Positions 1 to 8,671 of a stretch of DNA of 64,000 bases are shown here, piece after piece. The notes under the pieces are model-generated. The model made no database searches and was not told where the DNA came from. It was given only the letters and a program-made list of their open reading frames with translations. The stretch is taken from NCBI GenBank assembly GCA_963925035.1, contig CAWUSK010000010.1, forward strand, positions 1 through 64,000, given 5' to 3'. Position numbers and translations under genes: made by a program. The first letter of the stretch is position 1. The number at the start of each line of letters is the position of its first letter. Source of the stretch: UBA4466 sp963925035 (GTDB lineage: Bacteria > Bacteroidota > Bacteroidia > Flavobacteriales_D > Crocinitomicaceae).

Positions 1-960
1 TGGGCTGGTGATCAAAATATCACTAAAGTTTATACTGCAGGTGCGGCAGCTGCATGGACTGAAATCGCTTCATACACTACAAACGTGAATGCTTGGACTG
101 TTGATACATTGTTCGTAGCTGATACAACAGTTCAAATTGCATTTGAAGGTACTAACAACTGGGGTCGTGCTAACGTTGTTGATCATGTAAGATTCATGCC
201 ATGTACATTGAACCCTGGTATTGATGGTTCTTCTGATGTTTGTCGTTTAGACGGTACATTTGATTTGAACACTATCGTTACAAAAGGTGAAGACTTCGGT
301 ACTTGGTCGTTTGCACAAAACCCAGGTGTATTGAATGGTTCTATTGTTTCTGTATCTGCTTTACCAGCAGGAACATTTGAGTTCTACTATATAGTTAAAA
401 CTCCTTGTGCTACAGATACTACTACTGCAACGTTAACAATCTTCCCTCCTTCTTCGGCAGGTGTTGATGGTACGATTACAGCTTGTAGAAATGAGCCTAT
501 TTATTTATTATCTGGTTTAACTGGAAATGTTGACTTAGGTGGTCAATGGTACAACCCATCGAACAGCCCAACTGACGTTTCAATTACAACTAGTAACTTC
601 CCAGGTTCTTACAACTATGATTATATCGTTTCAAATGGAGTTTGTCCAAATGATACATCAAACATCTTAGTTACAGTTGGAACATGTGATTACTTAGATA
701 TCCAAGAATTAGTGTTTGGAGATATGAATGTATATCCAAACCCAACTGATGGATTGGTATTTATTTCAAACGCAAGTTCATCTGAAACGTTTAACTACGA
801 AATATTAGATGTTAAAGGTCAAGTTCTTTCAGCTAAAATGGCTGCGATCAACGGGACAACAACAACTGAGATTTCATTAGAAAAACTTGAGCCAGGTGTT
901 TACATGATTAAAGTTTATAATACTGAAGCTGAAAAAACTTTCAGAATTATTAAACAATAA
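1..960 (+). CDS. T9SS type A cargo protein, C-terminal part (partial at left edge)
   Basis: The frame is open from base 1, so this is the 3' end of a longer gene; 319 residues are visible. The last ~85 residues form a type A T9SS sorting domain: a 'VYPNPTDG' motif, then beta-strand-like segments with 'ILDVKGQ', 'LEPGVYMIKV' and a basic end 'FRIIKQ'. In this family the tail is cleaved after export through the outer membrane. The upstream part has Cys pairs and Ser/Thr/Gly/Asn-rich beta sandwich-like sequence ('TATLTIFPPSSAGVDG'), as in surface adhesins of this phylum. A strong terminator follows 20 bases after the stop. The specific function cannot be told from the visible part. Confidence 0.9.
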   Translation, partial: WAGDQNITKVYTAGAAAAWTEIASYTTNVNAWTVDTLFVADTTVQIAFEGTNNWGRANVVDHVRFMPCTLNPGIDGSSDVCRLDGTFDLNTIVTKGEDFGTWSFAQNPGVLNGSIVSVSALPAGTFEFYYIVKTPCATDTTTATLTIFPPSSAGVDGTITACRNEPIYLLSGLTGNVDLGGQWYNPSNSPTDVSITTSNFPGSYNYDYIVSNGVCPNDTSNILVTVGTCDYLDIQELVFGDMNVYPNPTDGLVFISNASSSETFNYEILDVKGQVLSAKMAAINGTTTTEISLEKLEPGVYMIKVYNTEAEKTFRIIKQ

Positions 961-980
961 TTTGATTCTTAATCAAGGAA

Positions 981-1007
981 AGGGAGGCTTCGGTCTCCCT
1001 TTTTTTA
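981..1007 (+). terminator. Intrinsic terminator with UUCG tetraloop
   Basis: An 8-bp stem (AGGGAGGC paired to GTCTCCCT, one G-T wobble) is closed by a TTCG tetraloop on a C-G pair, a very stable RNA hairpin, and is followed by a run of seven T. It lies 20 bases after the stop of the T9SS cargo gene and ends that transcript. Confidence 0.93.
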
Positions 1008-1092
1008 TTGCGAAACTTTTTAATATATTTAACTTGGATTTTCTAAGAAGGAAATTTCTTGTACTTTTAATCTCATGCTAATCGGAAATAAT

Positions 1093-1617
1093 ATGTTAGA
1101 ACCTTTCAACCTTCAAAAATGGATCAATGAAAATCGTGATTTACTGAAGCCACCCGTAAACAATAAAAACCTATTTGTTCAAGCCGGTGATTTTATTGTA
1201 ATGATCGTTGGAGGTCCAAACGCTAGAAAAGATTATCATTTCAATGAAAGCGAGGAACTATTCTACCAACTAGAAGGTGATATTACTGTAAAGATACAAG
1301 AGGACGGTAAAGCAAGAGAAGTCGAAATCAAAGAGGGAGATATCTTTCTACTTCCAAGTAACATTCCACACAATCCAGTTCGAGGAGAAAATACTGTTGG
1401 ATTAGTCATCGAAAAGATAAGAAAGGGTACAGATATGGTTGACGGGCTAATGTGGTTTTGTGATGAATGTAATCATAAGCTACATGAGTTTAGATTTCCA
1501 TTAAGAGACATTGAAAATGACTTTCAATCACGATTCAAAGAGTTTTATAATTCAGAGGAGTTAAGGACATGCAAAAGCTGTGCACACGTAATGGAAATCG
1601 ACGAAAGATTTGTGTAA
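1093..1617 (+). CDS. nbaC: 3-hydroxyanthranilate 3,4-dioxygenase
   Basis: The enzyme opens the ring of 3-hydroxyanthranilate to give the precursor of quinolinate, in the kynurenine route from tryptophan to NAD. It is a cupin of 174 residues from this start. The iron ligands of the family are present as His49, Glu55 and His93, spaced as in the characterised bacterial enzyme. The C-terminal rubredoxin-like site is complete: Cys123-x-x-Cys126 and Cys160-x-x-Cys163. The frame also has an ATG at 1075, but the family start matches 'MLEPFNLQKW' at 1093, and a weak -7-like box at 1062-1069 would place the transcript start near 1075. No other kynurenine gene is nearby, so it stands alone, after a terminator. 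Confidence 0.93.
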   Translation: MLEPFNLQKWINENRDLLKPPVNNKNLFVQAGDFIVMIVGGPNARKDYHFNESEELFYQLEGDITVKIQEDGKAREVEIKEGDIFLLPSNIPHNPVRGENTVGLVIEKIRKGTDMVDGLMWFCDECNHKLHEFRFPLRDIENDFQSRFKEFYNSEELRTCKSCAHVMEIDERFV

Positions 1618-1751
1618 GAGCGATTTTAAGACGATAGTGTATTAAGACTTTAAGATTTGATCGTTCTGCGATTGTTAATTTATTAAAAATAGTAATTACA
1701 AATTTTTAAAAGGCAATTTAACTTTCACCTAATTTCTAAATAACGACGAGT

Positions 1752-1780
1752 CCATTTCGTAATTCGTAATTCGTAATTTA
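1752..1780. repeat. Short tandem repeat, TTCGTAA unit
   Basis: Three consecutive copies of a 7-bp unit (TTCGTAA) lie in the spacer between the stops of the dioxygenase gene and the convergent surface-protein gene. The rest of the 167-base spacer is AT-rich with no gene or clear terminator. Confidence 0.75.
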
Positions 1781-1784
1781 ATAT

Positions 1785-4700
1785 CTACCTAATCAAATTA
1801 ACATGTCCTACTAATTGCTCCTTTTTATCAAAGACATCTTCCAATTCAATTTTCCAAATATAAGTACCGTCTTGGCAATTATATCCATTATAAGTTCCAT
1901 CCCAACCAAACTTCATATTAAACGTTTCGAAAATTAATTCTCCCCATCTATCATAAATCATCATGTGAAATTCTTTTATGTTCCCGCCAAAAGCTAGGAA
2001 GGTTTGATTGAATTCATCTTGATCTGGGGTAAAAGTGTTAGGGACATAGAGTGTTATATCATAAAAAATAGTCACTATATCCGTCGATTGACAGCCATTT
2101 TGATCCGTAATAGTAACAGTATAAACCGTTTCCCTATTTGGTTCTGCAATCGGGTTCGTACAAGTGCTGCATGTTAACGATTCCGAAGGTGTCCAGATAT
2201 ATGTACCACTCTGAGGACTTGTAGCGGTTAAAAGTACCTCATCACCATAAAAAGCATATACATTCAACCCTGCGTCAACTATTGGCAATGGAAACAAGTC
2301 CACAAATACACTATCTTGTCCGATACAACCAAATTGATCCGTTCCTTGCACAATATAAATTGTCGGAGAATTAGGGAAAACAATAATTGAATCATTGGTA
2401 ATAAATTCAAAACTATTTGGCGACCATGTATATGACTCACCTCCAATTGACCATAATCGAGCAGTTTCATTTGGACAAATAATGGTATCATTACCAGCCT
2501 GAATCAATGGTGTTTTAACGTCTATAAAAATACTATCTGTAACAAAACCACATGCATTTCCAAAGTCACAATAATACCATGTGCCATTTGGTGGGTCAAC
2601 AGTTACAGATGCTGTGTTTAGAGGAGTAATAAACGTTGTCGGATACCAATTATACGTCTGGATTGAAGTTCCCGTGGCGGTAATTGGTATTGATGCGCCA
2701 AAACACAAAGCAGCAGTATCTTCAAGCAGAGGACTGGGCAATTCAAAATAGACGGATATTGTAACATCTTCATTTAAAACACAGCCATTAGGAGTTGTGA
2801 TTTCCACGTTGTAGGTTATTGTTTCATCAGGAGTTGATACAGGAGTCGGAGAAAAAGGATCATCCAAAAAAGTCGCTGGCGTCCATTCATAAGAGACTCC
2901 TCCTTCAGCATTAAGTTGGACTGAATTACCTAAACATATACTTGTATCATTTGAAATGTTACTTGCCCCGATAAATACTGGCAACGTTACATACACTGTA
3001 TCTATTCCGCATGTATCCGAAATGATTACCATAAAGTCAGTAGTTTCTAATACAATCGCAGTTGGTGTTGCACTAGTAGAGTCATCTAAATAAATACCAG
3101 GTGACCATTCATATATACTTCCTCCGTATGCCTCAAACTCAAACGGCTCACCCGGACAAATTGCAGCTGGTGGTTCAATGACACCACCTTCAAAATCACC
3201 AATTACAACCTCAAAAACAACTGAATCTGGTGTAAAACAACCATTGATATCGGAGACAACCAATGTTACTTCATATGTCCCTGGCAAAGAATACAAATGT
3301 GAAGGATTCTCTGATGTTGAAGTTGTATTGTCTCCAAAATCCCAGAAAAAGGAATTGCCATTTGCACTATTGTTACTGAAAAATACTGGGTCAGGAATAC
3401 AAACTACAGTCTGTGGTACAGCAATAATTGCCTCTATTGTACTTAATTCAAATTTAAAAGCGGCAAGATTACAATTTGGACCATTATCAGTTGCAGACCA
3501 AACACCTGGAGTTGTTGTAAATCCAGTGGTGGTGGCACCGCAAGAAGCACATACAGCATGGTAAATTCTACCTTGTTTATCAAAACGAGAAGTTCCTCCG
3601 TCAACATGATTGTAAGGACTTGTTACTCCTCCCATGAACGTGCCGTACTTTAAGGTCATTGCATCCTGGCCTAAAACAGAAATGTAAAAATTACTACCTG
3701 AAGTTGTAGGTTGAAATGCATCTAGTGTCACTGGAAATCCATTTGTGGTTGACCATAACGCTTGACCATCTTGAACATTTAACTGTCCTCCCCAGCCCGA
3801 AAAATAAATGTCATAACAATCTGAGACCAAAAATGCTGTTGGAGATATTTCTACGTGTCCTGTTCCAGCCCCTACCATGGTTGTCCACAATGCAGAGGTT
3901 ATTGAATTGTTGTACTTTCGAATGAACTGTCCTGAATTTGCGACACCATAATGACCAGCAGTAATGGGCCAATCGCTTTCTGTTTGACCTAAAACATAAA
4001 CGTTATCATCTATGTCCAATTGAACACAATAAACTTGATCATATTCACTCATGCCAATATAAGTTCCTGAAAGTATTGCACCAGAAGTTCCATTTAATCG
4101 AACGGCATAACCGTCAGCAATTCCACCATTGTACGCTAAACTAGCACCTGAATTAAACACTAAATTCATCGATGTTGTTCCGCCCACAAAGTAAACTTCG
4201 CCCGTACTGCTCAGCTGAATAGAATTTCCTGTTTCGCTGCCATTTCCTCCAAAGTACGTTGACCATAACAGTGTATTTAAAGTAGATGGCATTTTAAACG
4301 CTACAGCATCCTGCGGCCCATTTAGCACTGTTTGAATTGCATTTACAGTTGGGAAGTCAGATGATCTTGTTGATGAAGCAACATATACATTTCCAACGTC
4401 ATCTAAAACAATTTCACCTCGAAATTGATCACCATAATTGTATTTTAAACTACTAATATTCAATCCATCAGTTGATGTGCCCCCCATATAAGTTGAAGCA
4501 ATCAAAGCACTCCCGTCTGCACTAAGGCGGGCAACATATAAATCAGATCCTTGCGTAAAACCTAAACCGTTGGCATCAACAGAAACATTTGGACCGCCAG
4601 AAAAAGTAGATCTATAAGGTGTTCCAACCATTGGGAAATTATTAGACGAAGTCATACCAAAAATAAATAACTCCCCATTCGGAGCACAAATCATACTGTT

Positions 4701-5654
4701 TGGAGTTTCAGAGCCAATACCTCCAAGGTAAGTCGAGTAAATCATTCCGGATCCGTCCGCTGTAAACTTAAAAATTGTAACATCAACCGTTCCACCATTA
4801 AAGGTGGCGTCATAAACCCCAACTGAAGTTGGATATCCAGCTGAAAACGCGACTCCGCCGGCAAATAAATTTCCATCCGCATCCGGCGTTGCTGACATTC
4901 CCCAGTTATCAGCAGTTGAGCCGGTAAACGATGAAAATGTAATATTCGGATCGATAATTAAAACTTGATTCTGGTCGTATCCTCTTGGAAAATCAAATGA
5001 AACAATATTATCCTCAATTTTAAAGTTTACACGAACCATCTTTAGTTTGCCGTCAATTAAATTCCATGCCATTGGGGCTGATTCATTAATTTCTCCAAAA
5101 CGATTGTGGATTCTTAAATTTCCATCTTCATCTATATCTATCTTGTCCTGACCATCAAACTTTCGTTGTATGACAGCAGGATTAACACCAGGTTGAATTT
5201 CGAATGAATAATTCAATCCCCCACTTTCAGTATTTAACCTTAATTCTACCCCTTCATACAGGCCAAACATTCGAACGTTGGAATAACTATAGACTTTTGA
5301 CCTCCATTTAGATTGATCGTTCCCAAGAATATAATTTCTGTAAAATGAAGATAGATTTTCTTCTGATTTTGAATTATTCCAATTGGAACCTAAAAATGTT
5401 GACGTAATTGTATGAAATTTTACCGAATCCGAAGTATGCTCCTCTTCAGAATGCTGATGATCGGTTATTTTTGAATCATTCAAGTGATACGTGAACTTGT
5501 CTTTTTCAATTAAGATTTCACCGAAATCCATATCCAATTTGTACTCTATTCGATCATCCCATTGCCCTTCATTTGGATGCAACCAAACATCTTGCCCTTG
5601 TGCATGCGCACAAAGGAAAAACAGGAAACAAAAAAATGAATAATGTTTAAGCAT
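1785..5654 (-). CDS. Large T9SS type B surface protein with beta-propeller-like and PKD domains
   Basis: A 1289-residue exported protein. The start at 5654 gives a signal peptide directly ('MLKHYSFFCFLFFLCAHAQG'); an in-frame codon 42 bases upstream would bury it. After an N-terminal region of the kind found on Bacteroidota surface proteins come repeated 'STYLGG...' motifs at about residues 240-740 (SBBP-type beta-propeller repeats, 'YSTYLGG', 'LWSTYFGG'). A PKD domain with 'FFWDFGDNT' and several Ig-like modules ('YEWTPATFLDD', 'YTWSPNSFEF') follow. The last ~85 residues are a gliding-motility-associated (type B) T9SS sorting domain: 'YVPNTFTPDQDEFN', 'YDRWGELIFET', 'DGTYIWKIE', 'GHVNLIR'. 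The protein is probably anchored or released at the cell surface; its ligand is unknown. It is transcribed divergently from the PurF-like gene, with a TAACTTTA near -7 box at 5663-5670. Confidence 0.92.
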   Translation of the reverse strand: MLKHYSFFCFLFFLCAHAQGQDVWLHPNEGQWDDRIEYKLDMDFGEILIEKDKFTYHLNDSKITDHQHSEEEHTSDSVKFHTITSTFLGSNWNNSKSEENLSSFYRNYILGNDQSKWRSKVYSYSNVRMFGLYEGVELRLNTESGGLNYSFEIQPGVNPAVIQRKFDGQDKIDIDEDGNLRIHNRFGEINESAPMAWNLIDGKLKMVRVNFKIEDNIVSFDFPRGYDQNQVLIIDPNITFSSFTGSTADNWGMSATPDADGNLFAGGVAFSAGYPTSVGVYDATFNGGTVDVTIFKFTADGSGMIYSTYLGGIGSETPNSMICAPNGELFIFGMTSSNNFPMVGTPYRSTFSGGPNVSVDANGLGFTQGSDLYVARLSADGSALIASTYMGGTSTDGLNISSLKYNYGDQFRGEIVLDDVGNVYVASSTRSSDFPTVNAIQTVLNGPQDAVAFKMPSTLNTLLWSTYFGGNGSETGNSIQLSSTGEVYFVGGTTSMNLVFNSGASLAYNGGIADGYAVRLNGTSGAILSGTYIGMSEYDQVYCVQLDIDDNVYVLGQTESDWPITAGHYGVANSGQFIRKYNNSITSALWTTMVGAGTGHVEISPTAFLVSDCYDIYFSGWGGQLNVQDGQALWSTTNGFPVTLDAFQPTTSGSNFYISVLGQDAMTLKYGTFMGGVTSPYNHVDGGTSRFDKQGRIYHAVCASCGATTTGFTTTPGVWSATDNGPNCNLAAFKFELSTIEAIIAVPQTVVCIPDPVFFSNNSANGNSFFWDFGDNTTSTSENPSHLYSLPGTYEVTLVVSDINGCFTPDSVVFEVVIGDFEGGVIEPPAAICPGEPFEFEAYGGSIYEWSPGIYLDDSTSATPTAIVLETTDFMVIISDTCGIDTVYVTLPVFIGASNISNDTSICLGNSVQLNAEGGVSYEWTPATFLDDPFSPTPVSTPDETITYNVEITTPNGCVLNEDVTISVYFELPSPLLEDTAALCFGASIPITATGTSIQTYNWYPTTFITPLNTASVTVDPPNGTWYYCDFGNACGFVTDSIFIDVKTPLIQAGNDTIICPNETARLWSIGGESYTWSPNSFEFITNDSIIVFPNSPTIYIVQGTDQFGCIGQDSVFVDLFPLPIVDAGLNVYAFYGDEVLLTATSPQSGTYIWTPSESLTCSTCTNPIAEPNRETVYTVTITDQNGCQSTDIVTIFYDITLYVPNTFTPDQDEFNQTFLAFGGNIKEFHMMIYDRWGELIFETFNMKFGWDGTYNGYNCQDGTYIWKIELEDVFDKKEQLVGHVNLIR

Positions 5655-5826
5655 AATTGCCTTAAAGTTACAACATTTAAAAACGATATAAAGCACCGTT
5701 AAATCAATACTTTAAACGGTTTACTTTACCGCTTATTATTAAATCGTTTTAGTATCATAAAAGTTGCCTCGAGGAATTAAGAAAAAGTATCGTCCATTTT
5801 CATTCTTTAGGTCGGTTTTTTATATG

Positions 5827-5834
5827 TAAATTTG
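5827..5834 (+). promoter_or_regulatory. Bacteroidota -7 promoter box of the PurF-like gene
   Basis: TAAATTTG is an exact match to the TAnnTTTG -7 consensus, 23 bases before the ATG at 5858. No clear TTG is seen at the -33 position. Confidence 0.6.
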
Positions 5835-5857
5835 TACTCAATTTATATCGTCATAAC

Positions 5858-7759
5858 ATGAGTGATCCAATTAAACACGAGTGTGGAATAGCGCTTTTAC
5901 GATTAAAACAACCTCTTCAATATTACCTTGACAAATACGGGACGGCTTTTTACGGCCTAAACAAATTGCATTTGTTAATGGAAAAGCAACATAACAGAGG
6001 TCAAGATGGCGCTGGTGTTGCAAATATTAAATTTGACATGTCACCAGGAGAAAGATATATCTCTCGCTATAGATCAATTGACAGTAAACCAATTCAAGAT
6101 ATTTTCGATTATATCAATGGAAAATTTCATGATTTAGAAGAAGAAAATCCAGCACTTTTAAAAGATGTTGATTACTTAAAAAAACACGCTGGATTTACAG
6201 GTGAATTATTCTTAGGCCATTTACGATACGGAACTTTCGGAAGAAATTCTATTGAAAGCTGTCACCCATTTTTAAGACAAAATAACTGGATTACGCGTAA
6301 CCTCGTTGTTGCAGGTAACTTTAATTTGACAAATGTTGATGAGTTATTTGATGTTCTACTTCATGTTGGACAGCATCCAAAAGAAAAGTCGGATACCGTT
6401 ACAGTACTTGAAAAAATTGGACATTTCTTAGACGGAGAAAATGACGAGATGTACAATCAGCTGAAACCTCAAGGGTATTCAAATGCTGAAATTTATTCGA
6501 AAATAGCTGAAAAATTAGACGTTGAAAAGATATTAAAAAGAGCTTCTGAAGATTGGGACGGTGGTTATGCTATGGCTGGTCTTTTTGGTCATGGTGATGC
6601 TTTTGTATTGAGGGATCCTTCTGGAATTCGTCCGGCGTTTTGGTACGAAGACGACGAAGTGTGCGTTGTTGCCTCAGAGCGACCTGTAATTCAAACTGCG
6701 TTTAACCTGAAAACAGAAGATATTCAAGAACTGAAACCAGGTCACGCACTAATTATCAAGAAAAACGGATCAATTAAGGAAACCCTAATTAACCAACCAA
6801 AAGAAGAACTAAAATGTTCATTTGAGCGCATTTATTTCTCAAGAGGAAGTGATCAAGATATTTATACAGAACGCAAACAATTAGGGAAGAATATCGTCCC
6901 ACAAATAATAAAATCAATTGACAACGATTTAGATAATTCAGTTTTTTCATTCATTCCAAATACAGCAGAAGTTTCTTTCTACGGAATGATTAAAGGATTG
7001 GAAGATCATTTGAACGAGGAGAAAATTGAAAAAATCATTCAATTAGGCCCATCGCCGAATCCAGAAGATATTCGTGAAATTTTATTGAAAAGAGCACGCA
7101 TTGAAAAAATTGCGATTAAAGATGCAAAATTGCGAACTTTTATCACACAAGATGATTCTCGCGACGACTTGGTAGCTCACGTGTACGACATCACTTATGG
7201 AAGTGTGAAACGTCAAAAGGACAACCTAGTAATCATCGACGACAGTATTGTTCGCGGAACAACTTTAAAGCAATCTATTTTGCGCATCTTAGATCGTTTA
7301 GAACCTAAGAAAATCGTAGTAGTTTCTTCTGCTCCACAAATTAGATATCCTGATTGTTATGGAATCGATATGGCGAAAATGGGTGATTTTATTGCCTTTG
7401 AAGCTGCCATCGCTTTGCTAAAAGACCGAAGCATGGTTCATATCATTGATGAAGTTTATGCGAAATGTAAAGAGCAAGAAAATTTACCGAAAGAGCAAAT
7501 CAAGAATTACATTCAAGAAATTTATACTCCTTTTACAAACGAAGAAATTTCAGCTAAAATCAGTGAATTATTGCGCCCACCTTCTATTAACGCGAAGGTT
7601 GAAATCATTTACCAAACTGTAGAGAATCTACACTTGGCTTGTCCAGACAACAAAGGTGATTGGTACTTTACTGGAAACTATCCAACGCCTGGAGGAAATA
7701 AAGTAGTCAACAAAGCCTTTATGAATTGGAAAGAAGGAATAAACGAACGCGCCTATTAA
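5858..7759 (+). CDS. Amidophosphoribosyltransferase family protein, long PurF-like form
   Basis: This 633-residue protein has the PurF layout: an N-terminal class II glutamine amidotransferase and a C-terminal phosphoribosyltransferase. Cys9 in 'HECGIAL' would become the N-terminal nucleophile after removal of a short propeptide, as in Bacillus PurF. 'HNRGQDGAG' and 'DPSGIRPA' are family motifs. The PRPP loop is intact: 'IIDDSIVRGTT', with Asp461-Asp462. The family reaction makes phosphoribosylamine from PRPP and glutamine, the first purine step. It is 130 or more residues longer than E. coli PurF, with extra sequence around residues 45-110, and the usual Asn-Gly of the glutaminase oxyanion hole reads Asn154-Phe155. 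It could be the purine enzyme or a paralogue of altered specificity. The sensor kinase gene follows after 9 bases. Confidence 0.82.
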   Translation: MSDPIKHECGIALLRLKQPLQYYLDKYGTAFYGLNKLHLLMEKQHNRGQDGAGVANIKFDMSPGERYISRYRSIDSKPIQDIFDYINGKFHDLEEENPALLKDVDYLKKHAGFTGELFLGHLRYGTFGRNSIESCHPFLRQNNWITRNLVVAGNFNLTNVDELFDVLLHVGQHPKEKSDTVTVLEKIGHFLDGENDEMYNQLKPQGYSNAEIYSKIAEKLDVEKILKRASEDWDGGYAMAGLFGHGDAFVLRDPSGIRPAFWYEDDEVCVVASERPVIQTAFNLKTEDIQELKPGHALIIKKNGSIKETLINQPKEELKCSFERIYFSRGSDQDIYTERKQLGKNIVPQIIKSIDNDLDNSVFSFIPNTAEVSFYGMIKGLEDHLNEEKIEKIIQLGPSPNPEDIREILLKRARIEKIAIKDAKLRTFITQDDSRDDLVAHVYDITYGSVKRQKDNLVIIDDSIVRGTTLKQSILRILDRLEPKKIVVVSSAPQIRYPDCYGIDMAKMGDFIAFEAAIALLKDRSMVHIIDEVYAKCKEQENLPKEQIKNYIQEIYTPFTNEEISAKISELLRPPSINAKVEIIYQTVENLHLACPDNKGDWYFTGNYPTPGGNKVVNKAFMNWKEGINERAY

Positions 7760-7768
7760 TAGAATACA

Positions 7769-8671
7769 ATGAACAAACGTACGGCTCTCATATTTTATGT
7801 CTTAAGCGTTTATGTTGTTGTGCAATTCATTTGGTGGGGATATCATCTAATTGAACTTACCGAAGTTGTTAGCCGCGCTTCAAAACCTGTTTCCAGTCGC
7901 ATTGCGATGATAATTGGTGAAGGAGCTGTTTTTCTATTGCTTTTGTTGATTGGTATTTGGCAAATCCGTCGTTCAATTCGAAAAGAATTGAAACTTTCGG
8001 AACAACAAAACAACTTTTTGCTTTCGGTAACGCATGAATTAAAAACTCCTTTAGCTGCAAATAAACTCTATTTGCAAACCATTAAAAAAAGGGATTTATC
8101 CAAGGAACAAACCGACGACATTCTTAAAAAAGCCATTGATGAAAATGTTCGTCTGGAACGGATGATTGACAATATCTTAAATGCAACACGATTGGAGAAC
8201 AATCGCATGAACATTGAAAAAGAAACCATTGATTTAGGTCATTTTATCACAAAAATACAGGAGCGATACAACACTCTTTTGAATAAATCAGTGATTGAAA
8301 TAGACATTGATACAAAAATTGAACTGTTTGCTGATCGGTTTATGCTCGAAACAATTTTCAATAATCTCATTGAAAATGCGTTGAAATACGCAGGCAAAGA
8401 ACAACCAATTACACTTTACAGCTCCAAAAAAGACGCCTTCGTTGAGTTTGGAATAAAAGATTTAGGCCCTGGAGTTCCGAAGGAAATGAAATCTGAAATA
8501 TTCAATAAATTCTTCCGCGTTGGCAACGAAGAAGTTCGAACGCAAAAAGGAACTGGATTAGGGTTGTTTATCGTTTCTCAATTGGTTAAAATGCACAACG
8601 GAACAATCGCTTGTGAAGATAACACTCCAAAAGGACTCAACTTTAGAATTACATTCAATCATGGCAAATAA
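7769..8671 (+). CDS. Sensor histidine kinase, orphan
   Basis: A 300-residue inner-membrane kinase. Two hydrophobic segments (about residues 7-25 and 45-66) flank a ~20-residue periplasmic loop, too short for a large sensor domain. The HisKA motif 'SVTHELKTP' carries the phosphorylated His89. The ATPase domain shows the N box ('NLIENALKYAG'), a D box ('KDLGPGVP') and the G box ('GTGLGLFIVSQL'). No response regulator gene is next to it. The gene lies 9 bases after the PurF-like gene, and its last 11 bases overlap the start of gpmI, so the three are probably co-transcribed. Its signal and partner are unknown. Confidence 0.9.
   Translation: MNKRTALIFYVLSVYVVVQFIWWGYHLIELTEVVSRASKPVSSRIAMIIGEGAVFLLLLLIGIWQIRRSIRKELKLSEQQNNFLLSVTHELKTPLAANKLYLQTIKKRDLSKEQTDDILKKAIDENVRLERMIDNILNATRLENNRMNIEKETIDLGHFITKIQERYNTLLNKSVIEIDIDTKIELFADRFMLETIFNNLIENALKYAGKEQPITLYSSKKDAFVEFGIKDLGPGVPKEMKSEIFNKFFRVGNEEVRTQKGTGLGLFIVSQLVKMHNGTIACEDNTPKGLNFRITFNHGK

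Noticed and set aside
3178..3925. Open plus-strand frames opposite the surface-protein gene
   Set aside because: They have no signal, domain or start context, and the minus-strand gene is well supported across the whole region.
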